A DNA stretch of 64,000 nucleotides, taken from positions 18,448,001 through 18,512,000 of the forward strand of contig NC_081819.1 of assembly GCF_030704535.1 (NCBI RefSeq), written 5' to 3'. Position numbers and translations under genes: made by a program. The notes under the pieces were generated by a model. That model did no database searches. It was not told the DNA's origin and saw only the letters and a program-made list of their open reading frames with translations. Below are positions 47,723 to 59,400 of the stretch, piece by piece (position 1 is the first letter of the stretch; each line of letters starts with the position of its first letter). This DNA is from Vitis vinifera. Its lineage: Eukaryota > Streptophyta > Magnoliopsida > Vitales > Vitaceae.

Positions 47723-48194
47723 TTAATTTATACTTTTATATGATTCTACATTGTAAAATGAGTTTCATCATCAACCATGCATTATTCTTTGTATATAAGT
47801 TTTAAAAAGTGTCATAAATCTTTAATTGACATTATATAATAAGGAAAGTTTAAGGAAATATCATTATAAATATTATAAGTTACGATATAAAAATGTTATG
47901 AGATGAAGATGCATTTGTAAAACTATATGCTATTAGGAAAAATTTTATTGTGTTGGAAAGTATCTCAAATTCTTAATTAATATAAATTTCTTCTAATAAA
48001 AAAATATTATATAGAATAATTCGTGGTTATAGTATTAGATTTTCTGATAAAAAAAATTAGGAATATTGAGATAGGAAAAAAAAAATTAGGGAACAAGTCA
48101 TGAGAGGAAAAAGTTATGAAGTAGAGATGAGTTTATATATTAGTGGATAAAAATGTAAGAAGAATGAGAGAAATCGGATAGAACAAAGGGGCTT

Positions 48195-48339
48195 ATTGCT
48201 CAGAGTGTATACACAAAGAGTGGTGAAACATAAAATGTTTTAGGAACTTAATAATGGGATCTAACACATTGCTCAGGGTGCACATACAAAGAGTAGTGAA
48301 ATATAAAATGTTTTAGGAACTTAATAATTAGATCTGACT
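48195..48339. repeat. 73-bp tandem duplication
   Basis: attgctcagagtgtatacac ... ataatgggatctaac (48195-48266) is repeated at 48268-48339 with a handful of changes. A weaker third relative (agtgtccataccaaaaagtg) lies at about 48570-48600. No coding potential. Confidence 0.85.
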
Positions 48340-49108
48340 TATGTCATTTATATTATTCTTTATGATATAATGTAATGATTCTTTCTCTTAGTGCGTAGAT
48401 TAGTTTTTCTTAAACTAATATTATTTATATTAAAGTTTTTGTTGTCATAGTATATAAATATTATATGTCATGAAAGGAAAATATTATGAAATGAAAATGA
48501 ATTTATAAAGATTATATGTGACATATAGAGTTATAAGGAAAAGTAGAAAAACGCGGATGGAATGAGAGAGATTGCGGATTATAGTGTCCATACCAAAAAG
48601 TGGAGAAATGTGGATGTTTTTGGCCCAATAGTTATATTTGTTTTTTGTATTCTACAATATTGACAATATTTTCTATAATATAGTGTAATCTTCTTTAATA
48701 TGTGAGTTGAAGTATGAATGATCGAACTACGTTTAAAACTTAATATACTTGTATCTATAGTTAATCTTTATGTTTTTGCATTGAAGCCTTCCTTTATGCA
48801 CGTCAAAGGCCTAAATTAAAAGTTCTATATATCGAAAATTGCATTGATGATATGACGTTACCGAAAGAAGAAAAAAAAAATGAAATAAAACATACTAAAC
48901 ACTAATTTTAATTCATAAAATATGACACGCAAGAAAATCCTTCATTGCATGAAGTATCCATGAAATGAAATCCTTTATTTTGCAAATTACAGTTGAATTA
49001 AATCATAATATGTTAGGGAAATTAATTAGAGAGGAAAAAAGAGAAGAAAAAGAAGGAAAAAAAATGCTTAAGATTTCAAACTAATGATCCATTATCAACA
49101 TATTGATA

Positions 49109-50080
49109 TCACTTGGCCGGAGCAGACCAAATGAACTCCTTCACCATGTTCATCACCACCGCCGAGCGGCGAGGGTCCACCAGATCGATTCCGTGGAACC
49201 CCACATCATCGAATCGAGCTTCCACCATAACCCCATTCAGCACCAGCATTTGCACGAAGTCTTGTTGCCGATCGATCATGGGGTCACCTCCATACCCGAT
49301 CACCAGACACCTATACAACCTAGGAAGCAATTTCAGGTGATGTCCGTCCACCATCGGGTTGCAGTATCTGTGGTTCCGATCAGCCCCCTTCGGCAAAGCC
49401 AACTCCCACATCAAATCCAACACCGGCAAAGGGAGCAACTGGTCGGCCGCGAAACGCAGTTCCGATTTTGTTCTCTGGATGCCACTGAACATGGGTTGAT
49501 TTATCACAAGCCCTCCGATTTTCAGAGGCTCCAGATCCATATCCAAACTTCGTAAACCCAGATTGAATGTAATGTTTGCGCCGTTGCTGCACCCGTAGAG
49601 GTAAGTCCTCGAAAAGTCTCCGTAATCTCTCAACCATTTCTCCCCGTTGGGATCCAACGCTTGTTTCTTAATCCATAGAAGTGCCTCAACAGCGTCCTCG
49701 TACTGTGCCGGAAGCCGAGCTTCCGGGGCTAGACGGAAGTTGACGGAGACGCAGATGGCCGGGGTTTGACTCGCGAAGTGAGTGCCTCTTTCGTGAACAA
49801 CTGGGTCGGAAGCTTGAAACCTGAACCACCCACCGCCATGGAAGTAGAGGATGATCGGAATTCTGGCAACTTCGTTGTCATTGGAAGGTAGCTTGGTGGG
49901 TCGGAAGAGTCGGACCCAAGTTTTCTTCTCGGGGTTGAGTGGAAGATCCTTTGAGACGGCGACCACGCCGGAATCCTCATCTAATGTTGTGGGCACCACC
50001 GGAACGTTGGTGAGGCGAGTGAGGGTGCCATCGGGGTTGGGAGAGATGTTGAGGTGTTCATATGGGTCGAATTTGGACAT
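49109..50080 (-). CDS. Probable carboxylesterase, plant CXE class (HSL family), copy 1
   Basis: Single-exon minus-strand gene of 323 aa, the usual CXE length, starting MSKFDPYEHLNISPNPDG. It has the alpha/beta-hydrolase fold (Abhydrolase_3). The oxyanion-hole motif HGGG is at 81-84 (followed by W). The nucleophile elbow is G-C-S-N-G with S165, and the likely acid and base are D266 (GGDPMIDRQ) and H296 (GFHGID). The LPAQYEDAVEALLW block is conserved. Proteins of this class hydrolyse small esters. Closest relatives from memory are Arabidopsis CXE8/CXE9, whose natural substrates are not settled. The gibberellin receptor GID1 belongs to the same superfamily but lacks the catalytic histidine, and here the triad is complete, so an enzyme is expected. 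A paralogue lies 2.6 kb upstream in the same orientation. Confidence 0.92.
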   Translation of the reverse strand: MSKFDPYEHLNISPNPDGTLTRLTNVPVVPTTLDEDSGVVAVSKDLPLNPEKKTWVRLFRPTKLPSNDNEVARIPIILYFHGGGWFRFQASDPVVHERGTHFASQTPAICVSVNFRLAPEARLPAQYEDAVEALLWIKKQALDPNGEKWLRDYGDFSRTYLYGCSNGANITFNLGLRSLDMDLEPLKIGGLVINQPMFSGIQRTKSELRFAADQLLPLPVLDLMWELALPKGADRNHRYCNPMVDGHHLKLLPRLYRCLVIGYGGDPMIDRQQDFVQMLVLNGVMVEARFDDVGFHGIDLVDPRRSAVVMNMVKEFIWSAPAK

Positions 50081-52690
50081 GGCTGTAACAATGATCGGAG
50101 AATATTATTCAGCTAAGGAAAAACTAGAAGAGTTGTGGGGTTGTTTGTTGTACCAAAAATATTTTTCATGCAGCCATGCAGAGGCAAATATTCTGGGCTG
50201 CTTGGGCTGGGCGTGAGTCTAGGATTAGTAAGGTTTTGACCCATTGAATCAGGGTTCATTTTCTGTACATTTATTAACGTTGAATATTTCTTGGCTGACC
50301 TCTTCCTATGCCCAAGGCTGCCTGTCTTAATTTGATGGTCGGTCTTTGCCATCAAATTAAAAACACACGTTTTAGTAGGGTTGTCTACAATCACTTTTAA
50401 GTGAATAAAAGAACAAAAATGAATTCATTTTCTAATAATTAATATGTTTCGAGGTTGTTTAGATAATTGAGATCTTATTTTAGGTTATGTCGGAGGTAAG
50501 AATAATAGATTTAAAATTGAAGTAAGTGTTGTGATTTGATCAAATTATGAAAAATGTGATCATGATGCAAAAAAGGTTATTGAAGCATGAATAATAGAAA
50601 TAGAACGTGTTATGACACCTCTTTGGTAGCGTAGACTTTTCTAATTCCATTTGAAATACCATATTTTCTTAATTGCATGTTCATTCATACGTGATTTTAG
50701 AAGTATTTTACTAGGTAATTGAAATAATTGCGATACAAAAACACATCATGCATGTATTTATTAATTTACTTGCTCGTGATATTATCATAAATTTGATTCA
50801 ATTAATTTTAGCATTTTATGTTACATATTTTTATGTACATGATTTCACATCATATCATAGAGTATGGTATCACATTGCTATATGGGCCCTGGTCCGTCCA
50901 TTAGCCTAGGTGGCAAGGCCCAGCAAGTTGCCACCTTTTCCTACCATGCCACAAGGAACAAACTCATCTACATTCCATGCCACGTCCTCCAAAAGTAAAG
51001 AGCAAGAAAAATAGTGCCCAAAATCAATTTCTAACAATTCGAAAAACTTTAAGGTGTGGGTTCGATCTTTCATACCTCCTAATTAGATTTGATTTCAATT
51101 ATGTTAATGTAACTTTGATCTTTGATTAAGGGTGGCAACCACATGTTTTTTAATCTAGGGTGTAGGCAAACGACAACTAGGCTTCATTTTGATCTTTTGT
51201 TGTGTTCAATTTGATCTTGGCCTTGAGAAATGTACGTATTCGTTTCTTAGCTTATGAAGACCACACTTGAATCAACGAAGAAAGAGTTTTATATATATAT
51301 ATATATATATATATAAAGAGATCCCTCATTTGTACAAAATTTTAACTTAAAACTTGTTGAAGATCGTTGTATGCTTATTTAATTAATTTATTTTCTTTCT
51401 CATAAAATAGAAGATATATAGAATCAAGGATGACAACGTGACGAACTCAAGATGGGTTGCACCCATCCCAACCTTGTATTGTTTATTGAAAATAATTATC
51501 ATCCTCATCTCATTAAAAAAATTAAATAGGCGGGGGACAGAACAATTAAAATTTTATAATTTTTTAAAACTTATTTTATTGAAAAGTGTTTTATTGTTAT
51601 TATTGATTTTATAACTTATATTAAAAATAAGTAAATTAAAATTAATTTTATATATAATTATGACTGATTGGGGTGAGATAAGACAATACATGAACCCACC
51701 CTGAACATATTCCAAATTTAAAAAAAAAAAAAATCATAAACTCACCTTAAACCTATTTATTTAAATTTCAAACTCGTTCTATCAGGAATAAGACAAGTAC
51801 TCGAAAAGTTTGTCTTATTATCATTCCTAAGAGAGATCCTTAGTTTATAAAAAATTTTAACTTAAAAACTTGTTAAAGATCATTATATGTTTATTTTCTT
51901 CTCTTTCTCATAAAAGGATTCTCTATTTTTTAAAAAGAAAAAAATTGAATAAATAGATAATTCTCTCTAACACTTAGATTATGTTTGGCTCAAAGAAAAA
52001 TTCAAATAAAATGTAAGGAAAAAAAATACAAAAGAGATGGAGCTAAATATTTTAATGTGTAATTTAATTTTCTCTCCATTAATTATTCCATCGATAATCA
52101 AATAAGAGAAATTTTTTAAAAAAATTCTTATTTATTTATTTATTTATTTTTATTGGTTATTTTTTGTTTACGAAAGATTTAAAAAATAAAATAAAAAGAA
52201 AACGTAAAATAAAATGAAAAAATTAAAAAGGATTCAGAAGAATATTATGAGGGCTTTGGTTAGATTGGCAAGTCCGGATCGAAAGCCCCTCAATGTACAC
52301 CCACCAACTCCAAAACGTTAGAAGTGCTTACAGGGTATGTAGTGAGGCAGCGGGTAGACAGAAATCGAATCAATCAGGTTTTCAAATTAATCAACAACTT
52401 TCTTTTTTGGCCAAGTGTTTTTTTCGAGATCCATCCAAATTTATGTAAGATGGATCCATATCATTTTTCAACCATGTGGACCACACCAGCAACTGTGAGA
52501 GATATCCTCTCCCCTTCAAAGTATAGGTGTGTTTGTTTCCCAAGAAAATGATGTTTTTTCCCCACTTGGTGATATAGCTTCTTATGCCATTTTAATATGT
52601 TGTATTAAAATAGAGATAAACAAATAATTAATACACTCCATGAACCTTCTGTCTGAAAATTTATTTGATCTAAAATGAAAATCCAATTTG
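50081..52690. other. Region between the two carboxylesterase genes
   Basis: It contains the presumed promoter of the 49.1 kb gene (right after 50080), AT-rich DNA, a (TA)n run at about 51288-51316, and a reversed copy of the dispersed repeat found in the HPR locus at about 51425-51830. No other gene is seen. The last bases before 52690 are the 3' flank of the second esterase gene. Confidence 0.5.
51425..51830 (-). repeat. Dispersed AT-rich repeat, inverted relative to the 31.7-33.1 kb copies
   Basis: Read on the minus strand, this stretch matches the order of phrases in the 31.7-32.3 kb repeat: a 'gggtgggttcatgtattgtct'-like GC-richer block (interrupted here), then the attatatataaaattaattt core, the ataagttat/aaaattataatttt block, and a final 'ccatcc'-type end. 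It is a third member of an unnamed non-coding family. Confidence 0.6.
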
Positions 52691-53698
52691 TTAATGCTTT
52701 GGGTCAAAATTATGGAGCGTGCAGTCAATGAAATCCTTGACATCATCATCCATGGCTTCAGCGTGTGAGGGATCATAGCACTCTATGCCATGGTGGCCGC
52801 CATCTTTGAATTTCGCCACCACGTGCACCCCACGAGTCTCCATCATCTTCACAACCCTCCTCTGTCTGTCAATCAGTGGATCTCCACTGTACCCTATCAC
52901 CAGACAATTCTGTAGCCGTCCGATCTTCTCCTGGTAGGACCCTCCCGACAGAGGATTACTGTACTCATGATCACGATCAGCGCCGTCGGGCAATGCAAGT
53001 GCCCATAGCAGATCGTTCGCCGGCAACGGCACGATCCGATCGTCCGCCAGTCTCAGTTCCGATTCGGTCCTCTCCACCCCACCGAAGTAGGGCTGATTCA
53101 GTATCAGCCCTTGGATCTTCATCGCCCCAAGATCAGCATCAAGTGCACGTACACCTGCGTGGAACACTATGTTTGCTCCTGCACTGCCCCCCATCAAAAA
53201 GCACTCGGAAAAATCAGCGTACTTTCTCAGCCACGGCTCACCGCCGTCGATCTCCGCAGCCGCCTGGCTCCTGACCCACATGATGGCTTCGACGGCGTCT
53301 TCGTAGGCCGCCGGGAGACGGTGCTCCGGCGCGAGACGGTACTCAAGGGACAGGACCAGAGCTGGAACCTTAGCTGCCATGGAGTTGCAAGTTTCATGGA
53401 AAGGCAGAGCAGAGACGCTGGCGAGAACGAACCCACCTCCATGAAAGTACAAGATGACGGGAATCTTGGTGTTTGGAGGAAGAAGACGAGGCCGGAAGAG
53501 GCGGAGAAAGGTGTTGTTGGCGGGGTTGAGAGGCACATCTTTGGAAAAAGCCACGGCGGAGTCGGTGGCGGCGGTTTCATCAGTAGCGGCTACTGAGGGA
53601 AATGCGATACTGCGAGTGACAGAGCCATCTGGGTTAGGGACGAGGCCGACGGACTCATAAGAGTCCAGGGAGGATGGTGGTGGCGCAGAGTCTGCCAT
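52691..53698 (-). CDS. Probable carboxylesterase, plant CXE class (HSL family), copy 2
   Basis: Single-exon minus-strand gene of 335 aa, starting MADSAPPPSSLDSYESVGLV. The HGGGF oxyanion motif is at 86-90. The nucleophile elbow is G-G-S-A-G with S172, and the probable acid and base are D273 (YSGDPLIDRQ) and H303 (GGHHGIE), so the triad is complete. It shares LPAAYEDAVEAIMW, the LGAMKIQGLILNQPYFGG block and a GADR(D/N)H segment with the neighbouring esterase, showing tandem-duplication origin followed by clear divergence. Its GGSAG elbow is the canonical form, whereas the neighbour has GCSNG. The coding DNA is much more GC-rich than its surroundings. Ester hydrolase activity is expected, but the substrate is unknown. 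Confidence 0.93.
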   Translation of the reverse strand: MADSAPPPSSLDSYESVGLVPNPDGSVTRSIAFPSVAATDETAATDSAVAFSKDVPLNPANNTFLRLFRPRLLPPNTKIPVILYFHGGGFVLASVSALPFHETCNSMAAKVPALVLSLEYRLAPEHRLPAAYEDAVEAIMWVRSQAAAEIDGGEPWLRKYADFSECFLMGGSAGANIVFHAGVRALDADLGAMKIQGLILNQPYFGGVERTESELRLADDRIVPLPANDLLWALALPDGADRDHEYSNPLSGGSYQEKIGRLQNCLVIGYSGDPLIDRQRRVVKMMETRGVHVVAKFKDGGHHGIECYDPSHAEAMDDDVKDFIDCTLHNFDPKH

Positions 53699-53954
53699 GG
53701 CTGTTTAAGTGGTAAGAGTTTGTTTTGAAGAAGATATACAAAGGAGTCTGGTTGCGTAATATTAATGGAGCTATACGGAGAGGAGTGAGCAACTTCTTGT
53801 TCTGGGATCGATGGATCGACCGAGAGTTGAGTTTCTATCACAATTCTTTAGGTTGAATACTTGACCAGTTTTGGCGGCTATTCGATTAAAATCAATAATC
53901 TTCCTGTGCAAGTAATGACTTTGTTGCATGTGATCAAATCTTAACTACACTTTT

Positions 53955-54841
53955 TTGAGCTTTGACCCAAAATAGTGAGTTTTAAAAAAGAATTCCAAAA
54001 AATAAAGTTGTTTTGAAAATAATGCCCGATCTAATGCGTCTGTGTCATATAAGCTGCCACGTCATAAAACCGTAGTTGATGACTACAGTTTTATTTTTCT
54101 AAAGTGGTTAGAAATCGTAGTTACCAACTATGGTTTTAACTTTAAGTTTAAAGCCGTAGTTGGTGACTACGACTTTGACTTTTTTTTTAAATGGTCAAAG
54201 CCGTAGTCACCAATTGCGGTTTTAACTTTATATATATTTATATATAACTTTAATTTTTTTAATAAAAATATTATATTATTTTGATTTTAAATATACTTAT
54301 TTCATTATTTTAAAAATAATAATATACGAAATTAAATAATTGATATTTTTAATTTGATATAAAAATATATTTTTAAATTTTATTAAAACAATAGGCACTA
54401 TATTTAATATAAATATAATTAATTAATTAAAATAAAATATAATAAATTATATTTATTTAAAATAAATAAATTATAAATGTCTATTTAGAAAAATAAAAAA
54501 GTAATATAAATTATTATATTAATTAATAATTTTTTATATATTATATATAAGTGGTATATAATACCTCACACACACACACATATATATATAAAAGTTTAAT
54601 TTAAGTTTAAAATTTATCACATTTTTATTTAAATATATAAATAAATTTTATTAAAACAATTGACATTATATTTAATATAAATATAATTATTTAATTAAAA
54701 TTAAATATAAATAAAATATAATAAATTATGTTTATTTAAAATAAATAAATTATAAATGCCTTATTTGGAGAAAAAAATAATATAAATTATTATATTAATT
54801 AATAATTTTTTTATATATTATATGTAAATAGTATATAATAT

Positions 54842-54875
<34 letters not shown>

Positions 54876-55598
54876 AAAGTTTAATTTAAGTTTAAAATTT
54901 AACATATTTATTTAAATATATAAATAAATTATTATCATATCAATATAATATTATGAACTTAAATTAAAATATGATAAATTTTAAACTTAATTGAACTTAT
55001 ATACATGTGACATTATATACCACTTACATATAGTATATAAAAAATTATTAATTAATATAATAATTTATATTATTTGTTTTTTAATAGGCTTTCATAATTT
55101 ATTATATTTTATTTATATTTAAATATAATTAACTAAATATATTTATATTAAATATAGAGTAGATTATTTTAATAAAATTTAAAAATATATTTATATCAAA
55201 TTAAAAATATCAATTATTTAATTTCATATATTATTATTTTTAAAATAATGAAATAAGTATATTTAAAATCAAAATAATATAATATTTTTATTAAAAAAAT
55301 TAAAGTTATATATAAATATATATAAAGTTAAAACCGCAGTTGGTGACTACGGCTTTGACCATTTTAAAAAAAAGTCAAAGCCGTAGTCACCAACTACGAC
55401 TTTAAAATTAAAGTTAAAACTGTAATTGGTAACTACGGTTTCTAACCACTTTAGAAAAATAAAACCGTAGTCACCAACTACGGTTTTATGACGTGGCAGC
55501 TTATGTGGCACAGACGCATTAGATCGGGCATTATTTTCAAAACAACTTTATTTTTTGGAATTTTTTTTTAAAACACACTATTTTGGGTCAAAGCTCAA
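53955..55598. mobile_element. Large foldback element with repeated GTAGTTGGTGACTAC motif
   Basis: The left terminus ttgagctttgacccaaaata and the right terminus (tattttgggtcaaagctcaa) are exact inverted copies. Pairing continues inward for about 600 bases on each side: gcccgatctaatgcgtctgt pairs with cacagacgcattagatcggg, and so on, down to an AT-rich region at about 54565 and 55010. The first ~280 bases of each arm contain a series of the near-palindrome ccgtagttggtgactacgg and its variants, in both orientations. The centre carries an internal duplication of the inner left arm, including two (CA)n(TA)n tracts (about 54565-54590 and 54842-54876). There is no coding capacity. No convincing target-site duplication was found. 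It is probably a non-autonomous DNA transposon of the foldback or MULE type. Confidence 0.85.
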
Positions 55599-55691
55599 GA
55601 ATAAGTACAAAAGAATCTTCAAGATGGGTGTTTCTGATAGTCAACAAACATAGTTTCTAATGGCTTGCAACTTTAAGGAAAATTATCGGAG

Positions 55692-55865
55692 TTTTGACCC
55701 AAAATAAGATATTAAAAAAAAAAAAATCAAAAAGTAAATTGACTTTCAAAATAATGCCTGTTGTAGGAGTCTAGGTCATAAAATCGTAATTACAAATTAT
55801 GATTTTAAATTTTTTTTAAATAAGTCAAAACTATAGTTACTAACTACGGTTTTGAATCATTTTCA
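55692..55865. repeat. Partial second copy of the foldback element end
   Basis: gagttttgacccaaaataag, followed by a poly-A stretch, tcaaaataatgcctgttgta, taggtcataaaatcgtaatt and ttactaactacggtttt, repeats the order of the left arm of the neighbouring foldback element with about 75% identity by eye. It lacks a matching right arm, so it is an older, truncated relative about 90 bases away. Confidence 0.75.
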
Positions 55866-56285
55866 GTTCATTTCTTTTTTCGTTTAGGTTTCTTACCTTT
55901 AGGTTTTTGCCTTCTTATTTGTCCTTTTTGTTGTCACTCATTGCATTTGGTTGTCTTTGGTTCATCATTGGCTGAAATTCAATATTTTCCAAATTTTCAT
56001 ATTGTTCTATCATTGGTCAAGTAAGATTTATGAGTTTTTTTAGTTTACATATATATATATATATATTTTTTTTGTAAATCTGTTTGGCTTTCACATATTT
56101 TAGTTTATTGTTGTGGATGTGTTTGGTTTCTGATTTTATTTTCATCTTGAGCTTGGTAGAGATGTGTTTGGTTTTTTATTTTATTTTTATTGTGAGTTTA
56201 GCAAAGAGAAAAAAGTTTTGTTTAGGAAAAGAAAACGGATATGGAATAGAGGGCCACCGTGGATTTTTTTTTTTTGTTAAAGATA

Positions 56286-56460
56286 CCAAAAATGGAGGGG
56301 ACCATTGTTAAGAACTCCAAAAATGTAGGGGACCACAATTAAAAATTCCAAAAATGCAGGGGACTATAGTTAAGAACTCCAAATATGTAGGGTACCACAG
56401 TTAAAAACTCCAAAAATGAAGGAGACCATTCTTAAGAACTCCAAAAATGAAGGGGATGAA
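56286..56460. repeat. 31-bp minisatellite, about 5.5 copies
   Basis: Units begin at 56286, 56317, 56348, 56379, 56410 and 56441 (partial). The consensus is ccaaaaatg(n)aggggacca plus (n)(n)(n)ttaagaact. The unit length is constant, with 2-6 changes between neighbouring units. No coding function is evident. Confidence 0.95.
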
Positions 56461-59400
56461 CATTGATTTTTGTTATAGAAACAGAAAAAATCAGAGTACT
56501 TTGCTTTTATTTTTCTTCTTCCCACTTTTTATCGAATGCTGAGTTAAAGGCAAGCTTTATATACAAATGAGCATGTATTTATTTATGTTTTCAATTACCT
56601 TCAATTATGTTTCAATCCATTATTCTACAAATAACAATCAAGATAGTACTCAAAACTAATCAACAACATATAAAATTATGAAACCAATAACAAAGTATGA
56701 TTGATAATGAATGATTGGAATGAACATTGAAATAAAACCGGTTAAGCTAAAAATTCTATGAGTTGTATGGAAATCATTGACTGTAATACAAGAGTCACCT
56801 AAGCTCCAAGTTGATGTTATGAGAATCAAACAAAATACAAGGTAAAGTCCAAAGCCTAACATTCTCTGAGGAAGATAAAAAAAAAATTATAGGGGCTAGT
56901 CTAGGATTTAATGTTACTCAAAGGTGATACCATTCTTGACATTAAATGCTAAGTCTTAATGGTGAAGCACTTAAGTTTCCTATTCTATCACTTTGAAGCA
57001 ATGTAGTAGTCTATTTTCTTTTTCATGAAACAAATCTAGGTTTCTTTCCACCATGATAATGCATAATACTATATCAATAAGCAAACACACACGCATAGAA
57101 TATGTTGCAACTGACATAATAATTTTTATTATACTTCAAATCATAATCCTATCTTATCCTTCTAGACTAGCTTCTTTATAAGAGCCCATCTAGTTTGGCC
57201 AACAAACTAACCACTCTTTTGGTCTTCTAATTCATAAAGAACAACCTAGAACATTTTCATTAACATTCCTTCCATGCCTCTTTTCAAGGGGCCAATGAAT
57301 AAGGCTTTATCTTCATATTCCATTATATCTAACTCAATTGAATTATATTTATTACATAGGCATTGAACTAATAGACATATGTTATCTTGCTTTAATAGTA
57401 ATTGAGATTACTCAAGGCCAGAGGGTTTTTAAAGGAAGATTAAGAAATTGACATCGTTTCATATAGAAATAACACTAAAAGATGAAAAATGGGGCTAATG
57501 ACTTTTAAATCTTCTTAACTAAGTACAAAGAAATGAAAACATTTATAAAGTACTGGAATTTCTATTGTCAATTCAATTCCATTCTTTTTCCCAAATTCCT
57601 TCATTCTGGGTAAAATGTAAAAATTCAAACTAATCAAGTTTCTAAAGTTAATCCAATTAGGAGATCTTGCAATGGATTTCATAATAGAATAGGTGTTCCG
57701 AAATTTTCTCTATTAGAGATTTAAATCCCTATTTGATTCCAATATTGGTTATTGTAGTTTTATTAAGGTTTTCTCACTTAGAAAGTTTTACAAGATTCTA
57801 CATAGTTGCAACACAACTTAAAAAGATATTAGAGTTTGATTAATTTAGTCTTTTGGTTTGATTATTTAAGCCCAACTTACTTAATTTCTTCCTCCCCTTA
57901 ATTCTACATCTTTTAGTCATTCTTTTCCTCCTCAATTATTATGCTAGTCATAAGTGCAATACAACTCAAACTAGATGCCATTTCTTCATTTTCTAACCTA
58001 AAAACCAAACTTGTATAACCTTAAAGCCCATTTCTACCTTCTAGTAATCAACCCAACATCCAAAACCAAATTCCAACAACTTATTTTCTAGAATTCCAAT
58101 AATATTTATTTATCTGAGAACCCATAAAAATTGGCTTCCGTCTTCAAAAACCTAAGCCATAACCTCTCATAGGCTTCCACCCACCAAATTAAGTGAGTCT
58201 CTAGTACCTTCAGAAATGTTGTCTCTACCATGTGTCCAATAGCTACTTTTGATCTCAAAAATATATTCACATCTTCATCTATATATCTAATATATACAAC
58301 TTGGAATGAAAATTTCAAATATGACACAATATCCATAGATATAACATTGAGATTCTCAAAATTATCAACACATCAACACATTCACTTTGCTTAGTCATAG
58401 ACACAAATAATTATTAGTTATTCGATATCTTTAATGTTTCTTTATGAATTAAAATTCATATTTGCATTGAGGAAACAATTTCTACTACTTTATGGAAGAG
58501 ACTTGATATTATAAAAGGTTTATATCCAATATCAGAAAATGAAAATACTATTACTATTGCTTAAATGGAGTGCATGCTATTGCCACTTCTTCTATATTGT
58601 ATTCTTGTGTATCTTTATCCTTAAAAATGATTTATTATCTAAATAATATAATTGAGATATCAATTATTTATGCATTTGATGAGTTTCAACCCATTTTTAA
58701 AACTTAAATCTACAGGAGAATTCAAACTAACATGTTGCTAACAAAGTCGATTTCAAGTAACCTATTACTAAAAAAGCTAAAGAAAAGCACAATGCTCTTA
58801 TATTCTACAATTGTTTTAAGTTATTAATTTGCTTCAAGCTATTTCCCAAAACTCTCATAGTTAGAAAATCCCTATAAAGGCATCTCATAGTGTAAAACCC
58901 GGATCAAAGAAGCTATCTTCTCCATATTTGCAACATTTTTAGATGGTCCAACTTGAAGATCCTTTTAATCATTTTCTTCTTTTGGTGCTTGGTCCTATGT
59001 TATTGGTTCCCAATACCATCCATATCAGATTTACTCCCACTCAGGCCAAAAAAATAATCTCTTCAGTATAGATATGTTCAAAAGCAAGTAATTTCTTGGG
59101 TTCATATACTTATAGTGTATGGCTTAATAATAATGTGTATTTATGTCCCCTTAGGTAATGAAAGTTTAACTCTATACAAACTCCAAGTGGCATCAATTGG
59201 GTTAAGCAACAATTTGCTTGACTTATATTTGGGTATGGTAGATGAATGTCTTGGTGGAATGATGATTTCTTCATATACCACATGGTGCTTAAAGCATTCA
59301 AACTCGAATTGCTTATTGTAGTTCCAATAAACATGCTTTTATAAAATAAAAAAAAAAGAATAAGATCACATATATAAAGAAGGAATATACAAAGAAGGAT

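Larger units (their letters stand above)
43995..49108. other. URT1 upstream region and AT-rich, repeat-filled intergenic DNA
   Basis: The first ~100 bases upstream of the URT1 ATG (on the minus strand) are its likely leader. The rest is more than 70% AT by eye. It contains several foldback elements listed separately, plus a probable MITE at about 44215-44455 (ggcttgtttgaaaagtgttt ... ttcccaaacatacctta). No coding exon or RNA gene is recognised. Confidence 0.5.

Noticed and set aside
49103-49555. A 150-codon plus-strand open frame rich in His and Arg
   Set aside because: It is the antisense of the carboxylesterase gene, which has full catalytic motifs on the minus strand.
53111-53596. A 161-codon plus-strand open frame
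   Set aside because: It is the antisense of the second carboxylesterase gene. GC-rich coding DNA commonly leaves such frames open.
54842-54876. (CA)n(TA)n tract as a separate microsatellite locus
   Set aside because: It is part of the internal duplication of the foldback element (a sister tract lies at about 54565-54590), so it was described there.
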